Source: Paraburkholderia ferrariae NBRC 106233
GTDB taxonomy: Bacteria; Pseudomonadota; Gammaproteobacteria; Burkholderiales; Burkholderiaceae
Length of the DNA stretch: 64,000 nucleotides
Assembly (NCBI RefSeq): GCF_000685035.1
Contig: NZ_BAYB01000027.1
Coordinates: 62,001-126,000 of the forward strand
Direction: 5' to 3'
Positions 24,922-33,019 of the stretch are shown here, piece by piece. A model generated the notes under the pieces. The model saw only the letters and a list, made by a program, of their open reading frames with translations, was not told the DNA's origin and did not search any database. Each line of letters begins with the position of its first letter. Position 1 is the stretch's first letter. Made by a program: the position numbers and the translations under genes.

Positions 24922-26478
24922 ATGTCCGCTTCCGCAACCCGCGCCGCGCGTGCCGCATGCCCCGCCGGCGCCGTTCATCCCGGCTATCGCACGCTATGGC
25001 GCTGGCATTTCTATGCCGGGCTGTTCGTCATGCCGTTTCTCATCGTGCTCGCCATCACCGGCACGATCTATTGCTTCCAGCCGCAGATCGAGCCACTGTT
25101 GTATCCGCAACGTCTCGTGGTCGAGCCCATGGCCGTACCGCGCCTGCCCGCCGATGCCCTGCTCGTGCGCGCCCGCACCGCGGTGCCCGCCCAGGCGCGC
25201 GCCATCCGCGCCCATATCGACGCGAATCCCGCGCGCAGCGCGGAGTTCGCCTTCGCGCTGCCCGGCGGCGCGAAGCAAAGCGTGTATGTGAACCCCTACA
25301 CGGGCGCCGTGCTGGGCACGCTCGATGCCGACCGGCGCTTCATGCAGATCGACCGCATGCTGCATCGCAAGCTGCTGCTCGGCAAACCCGGGGAGCTGCT
25401 GATGGAACTGGCCGCGTGCTGGACTCTCGTGATGATCGCCACCGGCGTCGCGCTCTGGTGGCCGCGCGCGGGGGCAGTGTGGCGCGCCGCGCTCATGCCG
25501 CCACGGTTTTCCCGTCGCGCACCGGGCGGGCGAGTGTTCTGGAAGCGGCTGCACGGGATCATCGGCATCTGGCTGGCCGTGGGGGCGTTCGCGTTCGTCG
25601 TCACGGGGCTGCCGTGGACCGGTTCGTGGGGCAAGCAGTTCAAGGCGCTCGCCACGCGCGCCAACCTCGGCGCGCCCGCCGGTTCATGGGGCGGCGATCC
25701 GTCGCTGAAGTCCAGCGTGCCCGGCAGCAGCGCAGCCGTGCTCACGGGCGAGCACGCGGGCCACGACATGAGCTCCATGCCGGGCATGGTGATGGACGAT
25801 CTGCCGCTGCCCAACGTCCCGTGGGCCGTGGGCGCCGTACCGGTGCCGCAGGCGGGCGAAACTCGCAAAACAGACCCAATGGACCAGGCGACGCGCCCCG
25901 CCCCTGCAGACTCGCCGCGCTGGAGCCTCGACCAGGTGGTCTCGCAGATGCGCGCACTCGGCGTGCAAAGCGGCTATGACGTCGCGCTGCCCGCTTCGCC
26001 CACGGGGGTCTATACGGTGTCGTACTTCCCCGCCGATCCGCGCGACGAGCGCACCGTCTATATCGACCAGTACGACGGCAGGATTCTCAAGGACATCCGC
26101 TACGAAAACTATGGCGCGGTTTCCCAGGCCATCTCTTATGGCACGTCGCTGCACATGGGACGATATTTCGGCATCCTGAATCAATTGATCTGCGCGGCGA
26201 TTTCGCTCGGGCTCTGCGCGCTTGCCGTGACAGGCTTCGTGATGTGGTGGCTGCGCCGGCCCCGACGCGCGAGCGGCATGGCCGGCGCACTCGGTGCACC
26301 GGCCCGGGAACACGCCGCACCGCCCATGCGGGCCTGGAAAGCGGGCCTCGTCGCACTCGGCATCGTGTTTCCGCTGATGGGGGCGACGGTCGTCGCCGTG
26401 TGGCTCGTCGACCGCTTCGCCGCCAGGCGCGACGCTAAAAGAGCCGCGGAAGCAGCCTCGAAGCTGTCGGTTTCCTGA
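24922..26478 (+). CDS. PepSY-associated TM protein with Met/His-rich loop (putative metal reductase)
   Basis: 518 residues with four membrane segments: FYAGLFVMPFLIVLAITGTI near residue 35, ELAACWTLVMIATGVALWW, IGIWLAVGAFAFVVTGLPW and the C-terminal pair around LICAAISLGLCALAVTGFVM. Periplasmic PepSY domains lie between (for example PYTGAVLGTLD and IDQYDGRILKDIRYENYG). At about residue 275 the large loop contains GEHAGHDMSSMPGMVMDDL, a His/Met-rich run like copper-binding segments. Family members next to TonB receptors (FoxB/FpvG-like) reduce siderophore metals in the periplasm. Conserved membrane His residues fit haem ligation. It follows the receptor by 65 bases. Confidence 0.88.
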   Translation: MSASATRAARAACPAGAVHPGYRTLWRWHFYAGLFVMPFLIVLAITGTIYCFQPQIEPLLYPQRLVVEPMAVPRLPADALLVRARTAVPAQARAIRAHIDANPARSAEFAFALPGGAKQSVYVNPYTGAVLGTLDADRRFMQIDRMLHRKLLLGKPGELLMELAACWTLVMIATGVALWWPRAGAVWRAALMPPRFSRRAPGGRVFWKRLHGIIGIWLAVGAFAFVVTGLPWTGSWGKQFKALATRANLGAPAGSWGGDPSLKSSVPGSSAAVLTGEHAGHDMSSMPGMVMDDLPLPNVPWAVGAVPVPQAGETRKTDPMDQATRPAPADSPRWSLDQVVSQMRALGVQSGYDVALPASPTGVYTVSYFPADPRDERTVYIDQYDGRILKDIRYENYGAVSQAISYGTSLHMGRYFGILNQLICAAISLGLCALAVTGFVMWWLRRPRRASGMAGALGAPAREHAAPPMRAWKAGLVALGIVFPLMGATVVAVWLVDRFAARRDAKRAAEAASKLSVS

Positions 26479-26591
26479 CGCTCCGGCCCGTTTCTGCGCG
26501 CTGCGGCGCGAGCCGGTAAACTTGCGACACAATTCTGCTTGAACCCGACCCTGAAGTGGCTTTCCAAGCTAAAGGACAGACGGAGACGATT

Positions 26592-26948
26592 GTGTTGCGG
26601 CTAATTTCGGCACTTGCGACGGTAGCCATCCTGGGCGGCTGCGCTGTCGCGCCCGGCTATGGCTATCCGTACTACGACGGCTATGGCTCCCCCGACTACG
26701 GTTACGGTTATCCCTACCCCTATGGCTACGGCTACTACCCGGGTTACGCGAGCATCGGCATCTGGGGCGGCGGCGGAGGGGGCTACTACTATCGCGGCTA
26801 CTGGTGGCATGGCAACCCGCATTGGCATGGTGGCGGGCACGGCGGTTGGCACGGCGGCGGCTGGCATGGGGGCGGCTCCCACGGCGGCGGCGAATGGCAA
26901 GGCGGCAGCCACGGCGGAATGGGCGGCATGGGCGGCCACGGCCACTGA
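26592..26948 (+). CDS. Small Gly/Tyr/His-rich lipoprotein
   Basis: 118 residues from a GTG start six bases after GGAG; a TTG at the next codon or an ATG 12 codons earlier are alternatives. A signal with lipobox (LATVAILGGC) is followed by Tyr/Gly-rich repeats (GYGYPYPYGYGYYPGY), then a Trp/His/Gly-rich tail (WHGGGWHGGGSHGGGEWQGG). No family is recognised. Short exported proteins of this composition are common in Burkholderiaceae. The His-rich tail could bind metal ions, which would suit its place just after the metal-uptake genes, but this is only a compositional argument. Confidence 0.7.
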   Translation: MLRLISALATVAILGGCAVAPGYGYPYYDGYGSPDYGYGYPYPYGYGYYPGYASIGIWGGGGGGYYYRGYWWHGNPHWHGGGHGGWHGGGWHGGGSHGGGEWQGGSHGGMGGMGGHGH

Positions 26949-27025
26949 GCGTGGCCGCTAAGTGCGCTACTGAGTGCGCCACTGAGTGCGCCGCTGAGCA
27001 GTCCACTGCGCTGCGCGCGCAGTGG
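26949..27025. repeat. Short imperfect tandem repeats and hairpin between convergent genes
   Basis: Three to four imperfect copies of a 12-base unit like ACTGAGTGCGCC occur directly after the lipoprotein stop. A 9-bp hairpin (CCACTGCGC, 27003-27011, with GCGCAGTGG, 27017-27025) follows. The hairpin may end transcription from both sides, although no U-run is present. Confidence 0.45.
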
Positions 27026-27044
27026 TCATGCCGCCGCGCTCAAC

Positions 27045-27755
27045 TCATACGCGTCCGTTCACCGGAATCGACGCCCCCGTAATCGCCCGCGCATCGGCGG
27101 AAAGCAGGAAGCCGACGAGCGCGGCAATCTCGGCCGGCGCGACCCAGCGCGTGAAATCCGCGTCGGGCATGTCCTTGCGATTCTGCGGCGTATCGATGAT
27201 GCTCGGCAATATCGCGTTCACAGTCACGCCCTTGTCCTTGAGCTCCTCGGCAAGCGCTTCGGTCAGGCGCGCCACGCCGGCCTTCGCCGCGGCGTAGGCG
27301 CCCATGCCGAGCCCCGCCTTCTGGCCCGCACCCGCTCCGATATTCACGATCCGCCCCGCGTTGCCGCGCAACAGATGCGGCAGCGCCGCCCTCGACGCGT
27401 TCAGCGCCGTTTTCACGTTCAGTTCGAACATGAGGTCCCAGGTGGCGGGGTCGCCGTCCGCGATCGTTTCCCAGCGAAATGCGCCTGCGATGTTGAGCAG
27501 CGCGTCGAGTCCGCCTAGCTGGGCGTTCACGGCATCGAGCGCCTGACGCGCCGCCGCGGCATCCGCGAGGTCCACGCCGCCGATTGCGAGCGCGTTGCTC
27601 AAACCCTCGGGCATCGCGTCAGGCGCAGGCACCGCGCCATGCCCGATGAGCGCCACGCGTGCGCCCCGCGCGGCAAGCCACGCCGCCGTCGCCACGCCGA
27701 GGTTGCCAAAGCCGCCCGTAATGGCGACCACTTTTCCCTTTACACCGGTTTCCAT
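27045..27755 (-). CDS. SDR-family oxidoreductase
   Basis: 236 residues. Motifs: VAITGGFGNLGVATAAWLAA for the cofactor; LLNIAGAFRWE in place of NNAG (Ile instead of the second Asn); catalytic Ser region IVNIGAGAGQKAG, where the usual Ser is Gly/Ala-flanked and unclear; and GAYAAAKAGVARLTEAL with the YxxxK pair. VTVNAILPSIIDTPQNRKDM follows. The lack of an obvious catalytic Ser (GAGAG) is unusual, so activity may be altered. The start at METGVKGK matches where homology begins; a second ATG five codons upstream is possible. The downstream neighbour on the same strand is far away. Substrate unknown. Confidence 0.85.
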   Translation of the reverse strand: METGVKGKVVAITGGFGNLGVATAAWLAARGARVALIGHGAVPAPDAMPEGLSNALAIGGVDLADAAAARQALDAVNAQLGGLDALLNIAGAFRWETIADGDPATWDLMFELNVKTALNASRAALPHLLRGNAGRIVNIGAGAGQKAGLGMGAYAAAKAGVARLTEALAEELKDKGVTVNAILPSIIDTPQNRKDMPDADFTRWVAPAEIAALVGFLLSADARAITGASIPVNGRV

Positions 27756-27801
27756 ACGCTGCGAGTCCATTCGAGTCTATCGTTGCGGCAGGCTGGCCGC
27801 C

Positions 27802-28830
27802 CTATGCGCGCACCTTACGCGAGCGGGCCATTCGATTCAAGCGCTCGCTGGGCAAGTTGCCTTGCACCGCGCTTTGTACTGCGCTTTGCACGGGCACAGG
27901 CGCCATGCTTTTCATCGACACGGCAGGCACGAACTGCATCCTGGCACGACGCTGCGCAAGGCGCAGTTCCTCCGTCGTTTCGCCCTTGCCATCGGGCAGC
28001 CAGCCCGGCGGCATGACGACGTGCCGCACGGCCGTCCAGAGACTTTTCGCCTTGACCACGTCGCGCACGAGGCTTGCCCAGTGCTCGAACTCCACCACGA
28101 ACGGATTGCGCGTGCGCGTGGGCGTGACGAGCCCGTAGCGGCACGGCTCTTCGGCGCGCTCGGCCACATAGGTGCCGAACAGCCGGTCGAACACGATCAG
28201 CACGCCGCCGTAGTTCGCATCGAGGTAATCGACATTCGAAGCATGATGCACGCGATGGGCCGAAGGCGTGTTGAAGACGTACTCGAGCCAGCCGAGCTTC
28301 GGTATCCACGTGTTGTGCAGCCAGAACTGATAGAGCAGGTTGAGACCGAGGATGGAGAGCACGACTTCGGGGCGCACCCCGACCCACACGAGCGGCGCAA
28401 AGAACATTGCGGGGCCGGTGAGCTTGCCGGTCCAGCCGAGCCGGTACGCGGACGAAAGCGATAACTGGTTCGGCGAATGATGCACGGCGTGGGTCGCCCA
28501 GAAAAAGCGCATGCGGTGCGAGGCGCGGTGATACCAGTAGTAGCAGAACTCCTGGCCGATGAAGATGACCAGCACGAGCGGCACAATCGGCAGGTCCAGC
28601 GTGAAGAGCCGGTGCGCCCAGACGAAATCGAGGATCGGCAGGGCGAGCGAGATGGGCAGGAGTGCGAATAGTTTGCGCCCGGCCATGTCGGCAAGCGAGA
28701 GCCACACTTCGTTCCAGTCGAACGGCGCACCGCCGCGGCGGCTTCGCCACGTGAGCACGCAGGCCTCGATCAGCGAGACGGCAATGACGAACGCCGTCAC
28801 GTAGTACGCGATTTTTTCGGTGATAAGCAT
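27802..28830 (-). CDS. Sterol desaturase / fatty acid hydroxylase family membrane protein
   Basis: 342 residues, several membrane helices, and the eight-histidine di-iron motif set: HRASHR, HAVHH and later HRVHHAS. The surrounding FIGQEFCYYWYHRASHRMRF and WATHAVHHSPNQLSLSSAYR are typical of the bacterial sterol-desaturase/C-5-desaturase-like branch. The C-terminal 60 residues are hydrophilic and include a short PVQSAVQSAVQ repeat. The enzyme would use O2 to hydroxylate or desaturate a lipid. The lipid is unknown; hopanoid or ornithine-lipid modification is possible given hpnR 9 kb away (speculative). Followed by the SDR on the same strand. Confidence 0.88.
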   Translation of the reverse strand: MLITEKIAYYVTAFVIAVSLIEACVLTWRSRRGGAPFDWNEVWLSLADMAGRKLFALLPISLALPILDFVWAHRLFTLDLPIVPLVLVIFIGQEFCYYWYHRASHRMRFFWATHAVHHSPNQLSLSSAYRLGWTGKLTGPAMFFAPLVWVGVRPEVVLSILGLNLLYQFWLHNTWIPKLGWLEYVFNTPSAHRVHHASNVDYLDANYGGVLIVFDRLFGTYVAERAEEPCRYGLVTPTRTRNPFVVEFEHWASLVRDVVKAKSLWTAVRHVVMPPGWLPDGKGETTEELRLAQRRARMQFVPAVSMKSMAPVPVQSAVQSAVQGNLPSERLNRMARSRKVRA

Positions 28831-29205
28831 GATGGAGCGCTTCTTTTGTCGGTTGAAAGGGGGCGTGTCGTGAGCGGGTCGAACCGCCGACGCGCCGGAT
28901 GAGACGCACTCTAGAAGCGCCGCCCCCGAAAAACCACGCGCAAAGTATGTCGCCCTATGTCATGGCGGCGTCCGGTGCCGCAGCGCAGGTTTTCGACACA
29001 AGCCCGCCCGGAACTGCCGGCCCGGCCGCACGGGCCGCAGCGGCGCCCTTCCGCCGGCAGCAGCAGCGAATCGTCTGGCAAAAGCAGCGCCCGGCGGTGT
29101 AACACCACGACATGGTTTATGACGCGACTCGCACGCGCCCCGGTCCTATAGTTCGTCCCGCTGACACGCCAATGCGTGACCCGAAACGAATCGCAAGGAC
29201 CTCTG
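28831..29205. other. Divergent intergenic region
   Basis: About 375 bases between the desaturase gene and the secreted repeat protein. No convincing gene. Ribosome site AAGGA precedes the rightward ATG. Confidence 0.4.
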
Positions 29206-30261
29206 ATGAAGACCCGTACTCTCGCTGCCGCTGCCCTTTCGCTGCTCGCCTTCGCGAGCGCACCGGCCTTCGCCGGATGGTCCGGCCACGGCACCGCCTA
29301 CACGCCGCACGGCACCTATAGCGGCGCCCACTGGGGCTCGTGCGGCGGCGGCAGCTGCTCGCATGCGGGCGGTGCCGCCGGCCCATGGGGCGGCGTTGCC
29401 ACCAACACCGGCACCGTCACGCGTACGGCACCGGGCCAGTTTTCGAACAGCGGCACCGCGGTCGGCCCGAACGGCCGCTCGGTGAATCACGCCGGCGACA
29501 CGAATTGCGCCGGCGGCACCTGCTCGCACACCGGCACGATGACCGGGTCGGACGGCCGCAGCGGCTCGACTTCGGGCAGCGTCACGCTCACGGCGCCGGG
29601 CCAGTATTCGTCGTCGGGCACGATCACGGGATCGGGCGGCAACACGGTGAGCCATTCGGCCTCGACCGATTGCGCAGGTTCCACCTGCAACCGCTCGGGG
29701 ACTGTGACGGGCACAGACGGCGGCACCGTCACGCACGCGGGCAGCGCAACGCGCGTGGCGCCCGGCGTGGTGACCACTTCGGGCGGCACGACGGTTGTGC
29801 ACGGCGGCACAGTGACGACGGGCGGGACGACTGTGGTGCACGGCAGCACGGTTGCCACGGGCTCGGTGACGGCAGTAGGCGTGGCGGTGGTGCCGCCCCC
29901 GGTGGTGGTCGCGCCGCCGCCTCCGCCGCCGGTAACGACGGTGTATGTCGCGCCGCCCCCGCCGCCGAAGGCCGTTGTCGTGGTCGCGCCTGCGCCCCAG
30001 GCCGTGGTGCCGCCGCCGCCGAAGCCGGTCGCGGTGGTTCCGCCGTCACCGAAAACGCTTTACGTTGCGCCGCCGCCGCCCGCCCCGAAGGTCGTCTACG
30101 TGGCGCCGCCCCCGCCGCGCATCGTGTATGTGGCGCGTCCGCTGCCGCAGGCCGTGTACGTCGCGCCGCGCGGCGTCTACGTGGCGCCTGCACCGCGTCC
30201 CGCCATCTGGGTGCCGGGCCACTGGGCCGGCGCCGTCTGGGTGCCCGCGCACTGGGCCTGA
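29206..30261 (+). CDS. Secreted low-complexity protein: Gly/Thr/Ser repeats plus Pro-rich YVAPPPP repeats
   Basis: 351 residues with a clear signal peptide (MKTRTLAAAALSLLAFASAP). Residues 25-210 contain imperfect repeats of the form SGTxTG(S/T)DG and TRTAPGQFSNSGT, with Cys pairs (CGGGSC, CAGGTC, CAGSTC). Residues 225-330 are a proline-rich stretch with repeated YVAPPPP and VVYVAPPPP blocks. The end is WVPGHWAGAVWVPAHW, like the WxPGHW / YXWGXW-type terminal motif of some envelope proteins. No enzyme domain is seen. It probably decorates or spans the envelope as an adhesive or structural protein. It precedes the EF-hand protein and two-component genes and may be co-regulated with them. Confidence 0.78.
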   Translation: MKTRTLAAAALSLLAFASAPAFAGWSGHGTAYTPHGTYSGAHWGSCGGGSCSHAGGAAGPWGGVATNTGTVTRTAPGQFSNSGTAVGPNGRSVNHAGDTNCAGGTCSHTGTMTGSDGRSGSTSGSVTLTAPGQYSSSGTITGSGGNTVSHSASTDCAGSTCNRSGTVTGTDGGTVTHAGSATRVAPGVVTTSGGTTVVHGGTVTTGGTTVVHGSTVATGSVTAVGVAVVPPPVVVAPPPPPPVTTVYVAPPPPPKAVVVVAPAPQAVVPPPPKPVAVVPPSPKTLYVAPPPPAPKVVYVAPPPPRIVYVARPLPQAVYVAPRGVYVAPAPRPAIWVPGHWAGAVWVPAHWA

Positions 30262-30300
30262 CCTGAATTACGCAGCCGTTTCCCCTTTTCAATCCAACCC

Positions 30301-30321
30301 GGCCGGCAAGGGATGCCGGCC
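30301..30321 (+). other. Intercistronic hairpin
   Basis: 8-bp perfect stem GGCCGGCA / TGCCGGCC with loop AGGGA, between the repeat protein and the EF-hand gene, just before its GGAG ribosome site. It could attenuate read-through or adjust relative expression. Confidence 0.4.
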
Positions 30322-30338
30322 ACCCCACGGAGAAAACC

Positions 30339-30641
30339 ATGAAGAAGATGATTGCCCTGCTCGTTTTGTGTATCGTTTCAGCAGTTGCCTCGGCTCAGGG
30401 CATGCCCGCCCAGGGCGCAGACGGCGAGCGCATCGAACAGGCGATGTCCCAGTTGCAAACGCGCTTCGCCAGCGCGAACACCACGCACGACGGCCGGCTC
30501 ACGCGCGCCCAGGCGCAGGCAGGCATGCCGATGGTGGCCCGGCATTTCGACGAGATCGACACGCAACAGCAGGGCTACGTCACGCTGGCGCAGATCGAAG
30601 ACTTCATGCGCCAGAAGGCAGCCGCCCGCCAGGGCGGCTGA
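30339..30641 (+). CDS. Small exported degenerate EF-hand protein
   Basis: 100 residues. Signal peptide MKKMIALLVLCIVSAVASA. Two EF-hand-like loops are visible: NTTHDGRLTRAQ (about 47-58) and DTQQQGYVTLAQ (about 74-85). Both keep the central Gly and hydrophobic residue 8, but have Gln instead of Glu/Asp at position 12 and few acidic ligands. Calcium affinity may be low or lost. The gene lies 46 bases before an OmpR/EnvZ-type system, an arrangement reminiscent of calcium-responsive systems in pseudomonads and xanthomonads. A sensory or accessory role for that system is a reasonable hypothesis. Confidence 0.8.
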   Translation: MKKMIALLVLCIVSAVASAQGMPAQGADGERIEQAMSQLQTRFASANTTHDGRLTRAQAQAGMPMVARHFDEIDTQQQGYVTLAQIEDFMRQKAAARQGG

Positions 30642-30686
30642 CACGCGCCGCAGGCCGTCGCGCAAAGAAGCGCGAGGAGAGCATCG

Positions 30687-31400
30687 ATGGAGCAGGCACA
30701 CCGGATCATCGTGCTGGACGACGAAGCGGAGCTGCGCAACATGCTCCAGCGCTTCCTGAGCGGCCACGGCTTCCAGGTGCGCGCGGTGGCGGACGGCAAG
30801 CGGCTCGACCGCCTGCTGCAGCGCGAGCCCTACGACCTGCTGGTGCTCGATCTGATGATGGAGCCCGAGGACGGCCTCGCGGTCTGCCGCCGCCTGCGCG
30901 CCGAAGGACAGACGCTGCCCATCCTCATGCTCACGGCCAAGGGCGATGCGGCCGACAAGGTAGTGGGCCTCGAAACCGGTGCCGACGACTACCTCGCCAA
31001 GCCCTTCCTCCCCGACGAACTCGTCGCCCGCATCCGCGCGCTGCTGCGCCGCCAGAGAATGGCGGCGGGAGAGCCGACGGTGACCTCGCAGCTACTGCGC
31101 TTCGGCGACTTCACATTCGACGTGGGCAAGCAGGCGCTCATGCGCAACGGCGCAAGCATCGAGGTGCATTCGGCGCAGATGCTGTTGCTGCACGCCCTCG
31201 GCTCCTCGCCGAATCGCGCCGTGAGCCGCGAAAACCTGCTCGCGCGGGCACGCGGACGCGATCACGACGCGCTCGACCGCAGCGTGGACGTGCAGATCCT
31301 GCGGCTGCGCCAGATCGTCGAAGACGATCCCTCGAAGCCGCGCTTCATCAAGACGGTCTGGGGCGTCGGCTACATGCTCGTGGCCGGCGTCGAGGCATGA
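30687..31400 (+). CDS. OmpR-family response regulator
   Basis: 237 residues. Receiver domain 5-120 with acidic pocket DDE (11-13), phospho-acceptor Asp55 (LLVLDLMM), Thr83 and Lys105 (DYLAKPF). The C-terminal winged helix reads FTFDVGKQALMRNGASIEVH, NRAVSRENLLARARGRDHDA, LDRSVDVQILRLRQIVEDDP and FIKTVWGVGYML. The pattern is close to OmpR itself. Its stop overlaps the kinase start (ATGA), so the pair is co-translated. Likely targets include the upstream envelope genes (inference). Confidence 0.94.
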   Translation: MEQAHRIIVLDDEAELRNMLQRFLSGHGFQVRAVADGKRLDRLLQREPYDLLVLDLMMEPEDGLAVCRRLRAEGQTLPILMLTAKGDAADKVVGLETGADDYLAKPFLPDELVARIRALLRRQRMAAGEPTVTSQLLRFGDFTFDVGKQALMRNGASIEVHSAQMLLLHALGSSPNRAVSRENLLARARGRDHDALDRSVDVQILRLRQIVEDDPSKPRFIKTVWGVGYMLVAGVEA

Positions 31401-32749
31401 TGCGCATCGCGCTGCCGCGCTCGCTGCTCGCGCGCAATATCGCGCTGCTCGTGGCGCTCGTCGCGCTGGCGCAGATCTGCTCGCTCGCCGTGCTGCTGCA
31501 TTTCGTGCAGCGGCCGCGCATCGAGCGCGCCGCGGTGATTTTCGCCGACTACGTGACCCTGCTCGACGACGCGGTAGCGCGCATGCCCCCCGACGAAGGC
31601 CGCGTCGTCGCCGCACGTCTGCATGCGCAGCGCGAAACGCCGCCCGCGCCGGCCCCGGAGCCGGCGAGTCTCGTGAACTTTTTCCGCACGTGGCAGCGCG
31701 ACGTGTTCATCGCCGACCTGCAACGCCATCTGCCCGCCGACATGCCCTTGCGGTGGCAAGCGGGTTCCGGTCAGCGCCTGTGGATCCGTCTGCACATTTC
31801 GGGCGAGCCCGCATGGATGCCGATGCCGCTGGTCCCCGACGCGCAGGGAACCGGCATTGCGACCACGCTCGCCCTCTCGCTCCTGCTCGCCGTGCTGGCC
31901 GCGTTGACCGGCTACCTGATCCAGCTCCACCTGAACCGCCCGCTCGCCGACCTCGCGCGCGCCGCGCGCCGCGTGAGCGCCGGCGAAACCCCGCCGCCGC
32001 TGCCCACCGACGGCCCGACCGAAATCGCTCAGGTCAGCCGCGCCTTCAATCAGATGACCGAAGCATTGCAGCAGGCCGAAACCACGCGTGCGCTGATGCT
32101 GGCCGGCGTCTCGCACGATATCCGCACGCCGCTCACGAAACTGCGCCTCGCGATCGCCATGGCCCTGCCGCGCGGCACGAACGATGCGCTGGTGGCGTCG
32201 TCCGAGGCTTACCTCGACCGCATCGACACGATCCTGCAGCAGTTCATGGACTACGCCGGCAGCGGCGAGCGCGAGCCGCTCCAGGTGGGCGACCTCAACA
32301 CGCTGAGCGGCCAGCTCGTGGCCGACTTCGCCGGGCTGGGGCACGAATTCGACTTCGAAGAGGGGCCCATTCCGCCCTTCCCGTTCCGTCCCGTCGCCGT
32401 GATGCGGCTGTTAATGAACCTCATGCATAACGCGGTGGCCTACGGTCAAACCGGCCTCGCCGTGCGTACATGGGCTGACGAAAGCGCGGCGCACGTTGCC
32501 GTGTGCGACCGCGGCACAGGCATTCGCGCAGCCGAGATGGAAAAGCTCAAGGCGCCCTTCAGCCGGGGATCGAACGAGCGCACGCATTCGGGCGGTACCG
32601 GCCTCGGTCTCGCCATCGTCGATCGCATCGCCCGCCTGCACGGCGGCTCGCTCACGTTCCGCGACCGCGAAGGCGGCGGTCTGGAAGCGCTCGTGGCGCT
32701 GCCGCTGGACCCGCCCGCCGTTCTCCCGCCGAACGGCCGCGCCTCCTGA
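31397..32749 (+). CDS. Sensor histidine kinase, EnvZ-like
   Basis: 450 residues. TM1 about residues 15-36 (ALLVALVALAQICSLAVLLH), a periplasmic domain of about 110 residues rich in Pro/Ala, TM2 about 155-175, then a HAMP segment (LNRPLADLARAARRVSAGE). The phospho-accepting His240 is in GVSHDIRTPLTKLRLA. ATPase motifs: N-box LMNLMHNAVAYGQ, CDRGTGI, SGGTGLGLAIV. All core residues are present. It pairs with the upstream OmpR-type regulator. The periplasmic domain has no recognised ligand fold; the adjacent EF-hand protein is a possible partner. Confidence 0.93.
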   Translation: MMRIALPRSLLARNIALLVALVALAQICSLAVLLHFVQRPRIERAAVIFADYVTLLDDAVARMPPDEGRVVAARLHAQRETPPAPAPEPASLVNFFRTWQRDVFIADLQRHLPADMPLRWQAGSGQRLWIRLHISGEPAWMPMPLVPDAQGTGIATTLALSLLLAVLAALTGYLIQLHLNRPLADLARAARRVSAGETPPPLPTDGPTEIAQVSRAFNQMTEALQQAETTRALMLAGVSHDIRTPLTKLRLAIAMALPRGTNDALVASSEAYLDRIDTILQQFMDYAGSGEREPLQVGDLNTLSGQLVADFAGLGHEFDFEEGPIPPFPFRPVAVMRLLMNLMHNAVAYGQTGLAVRTWADESAAHVAVCDRGTGIRAAEMEKLKAPFSRGSNERTHSGGTGLGLAIVDRIARLHGGSLTFRDREGGGLEALVALPLDPPAVLPPNGRAS

Positions 32750-33019
32750 GCATCCGCCTTTGCACACGACCGTGCGGATGACATGAAACGACATAATTTG
32801 CGCGTGGCGCGTGGCGGCGGCCGCCTTCATACTTGCGCCTGAGCGTTGCGAAACGATGCCGGGCCAGGTCGCCCGGGAGCACGAAGCAACACTCCCCGAT
32901 AGTTCGCGATCCTGATTAACTGGCGATTATCGGCACCGTATATTCGCCCACTCATCCAGGCCGCGCATTCGGACACGCACTCGGCCACTCACTCGGCCAC
33001 TCAGGCAACGGACATCGAC

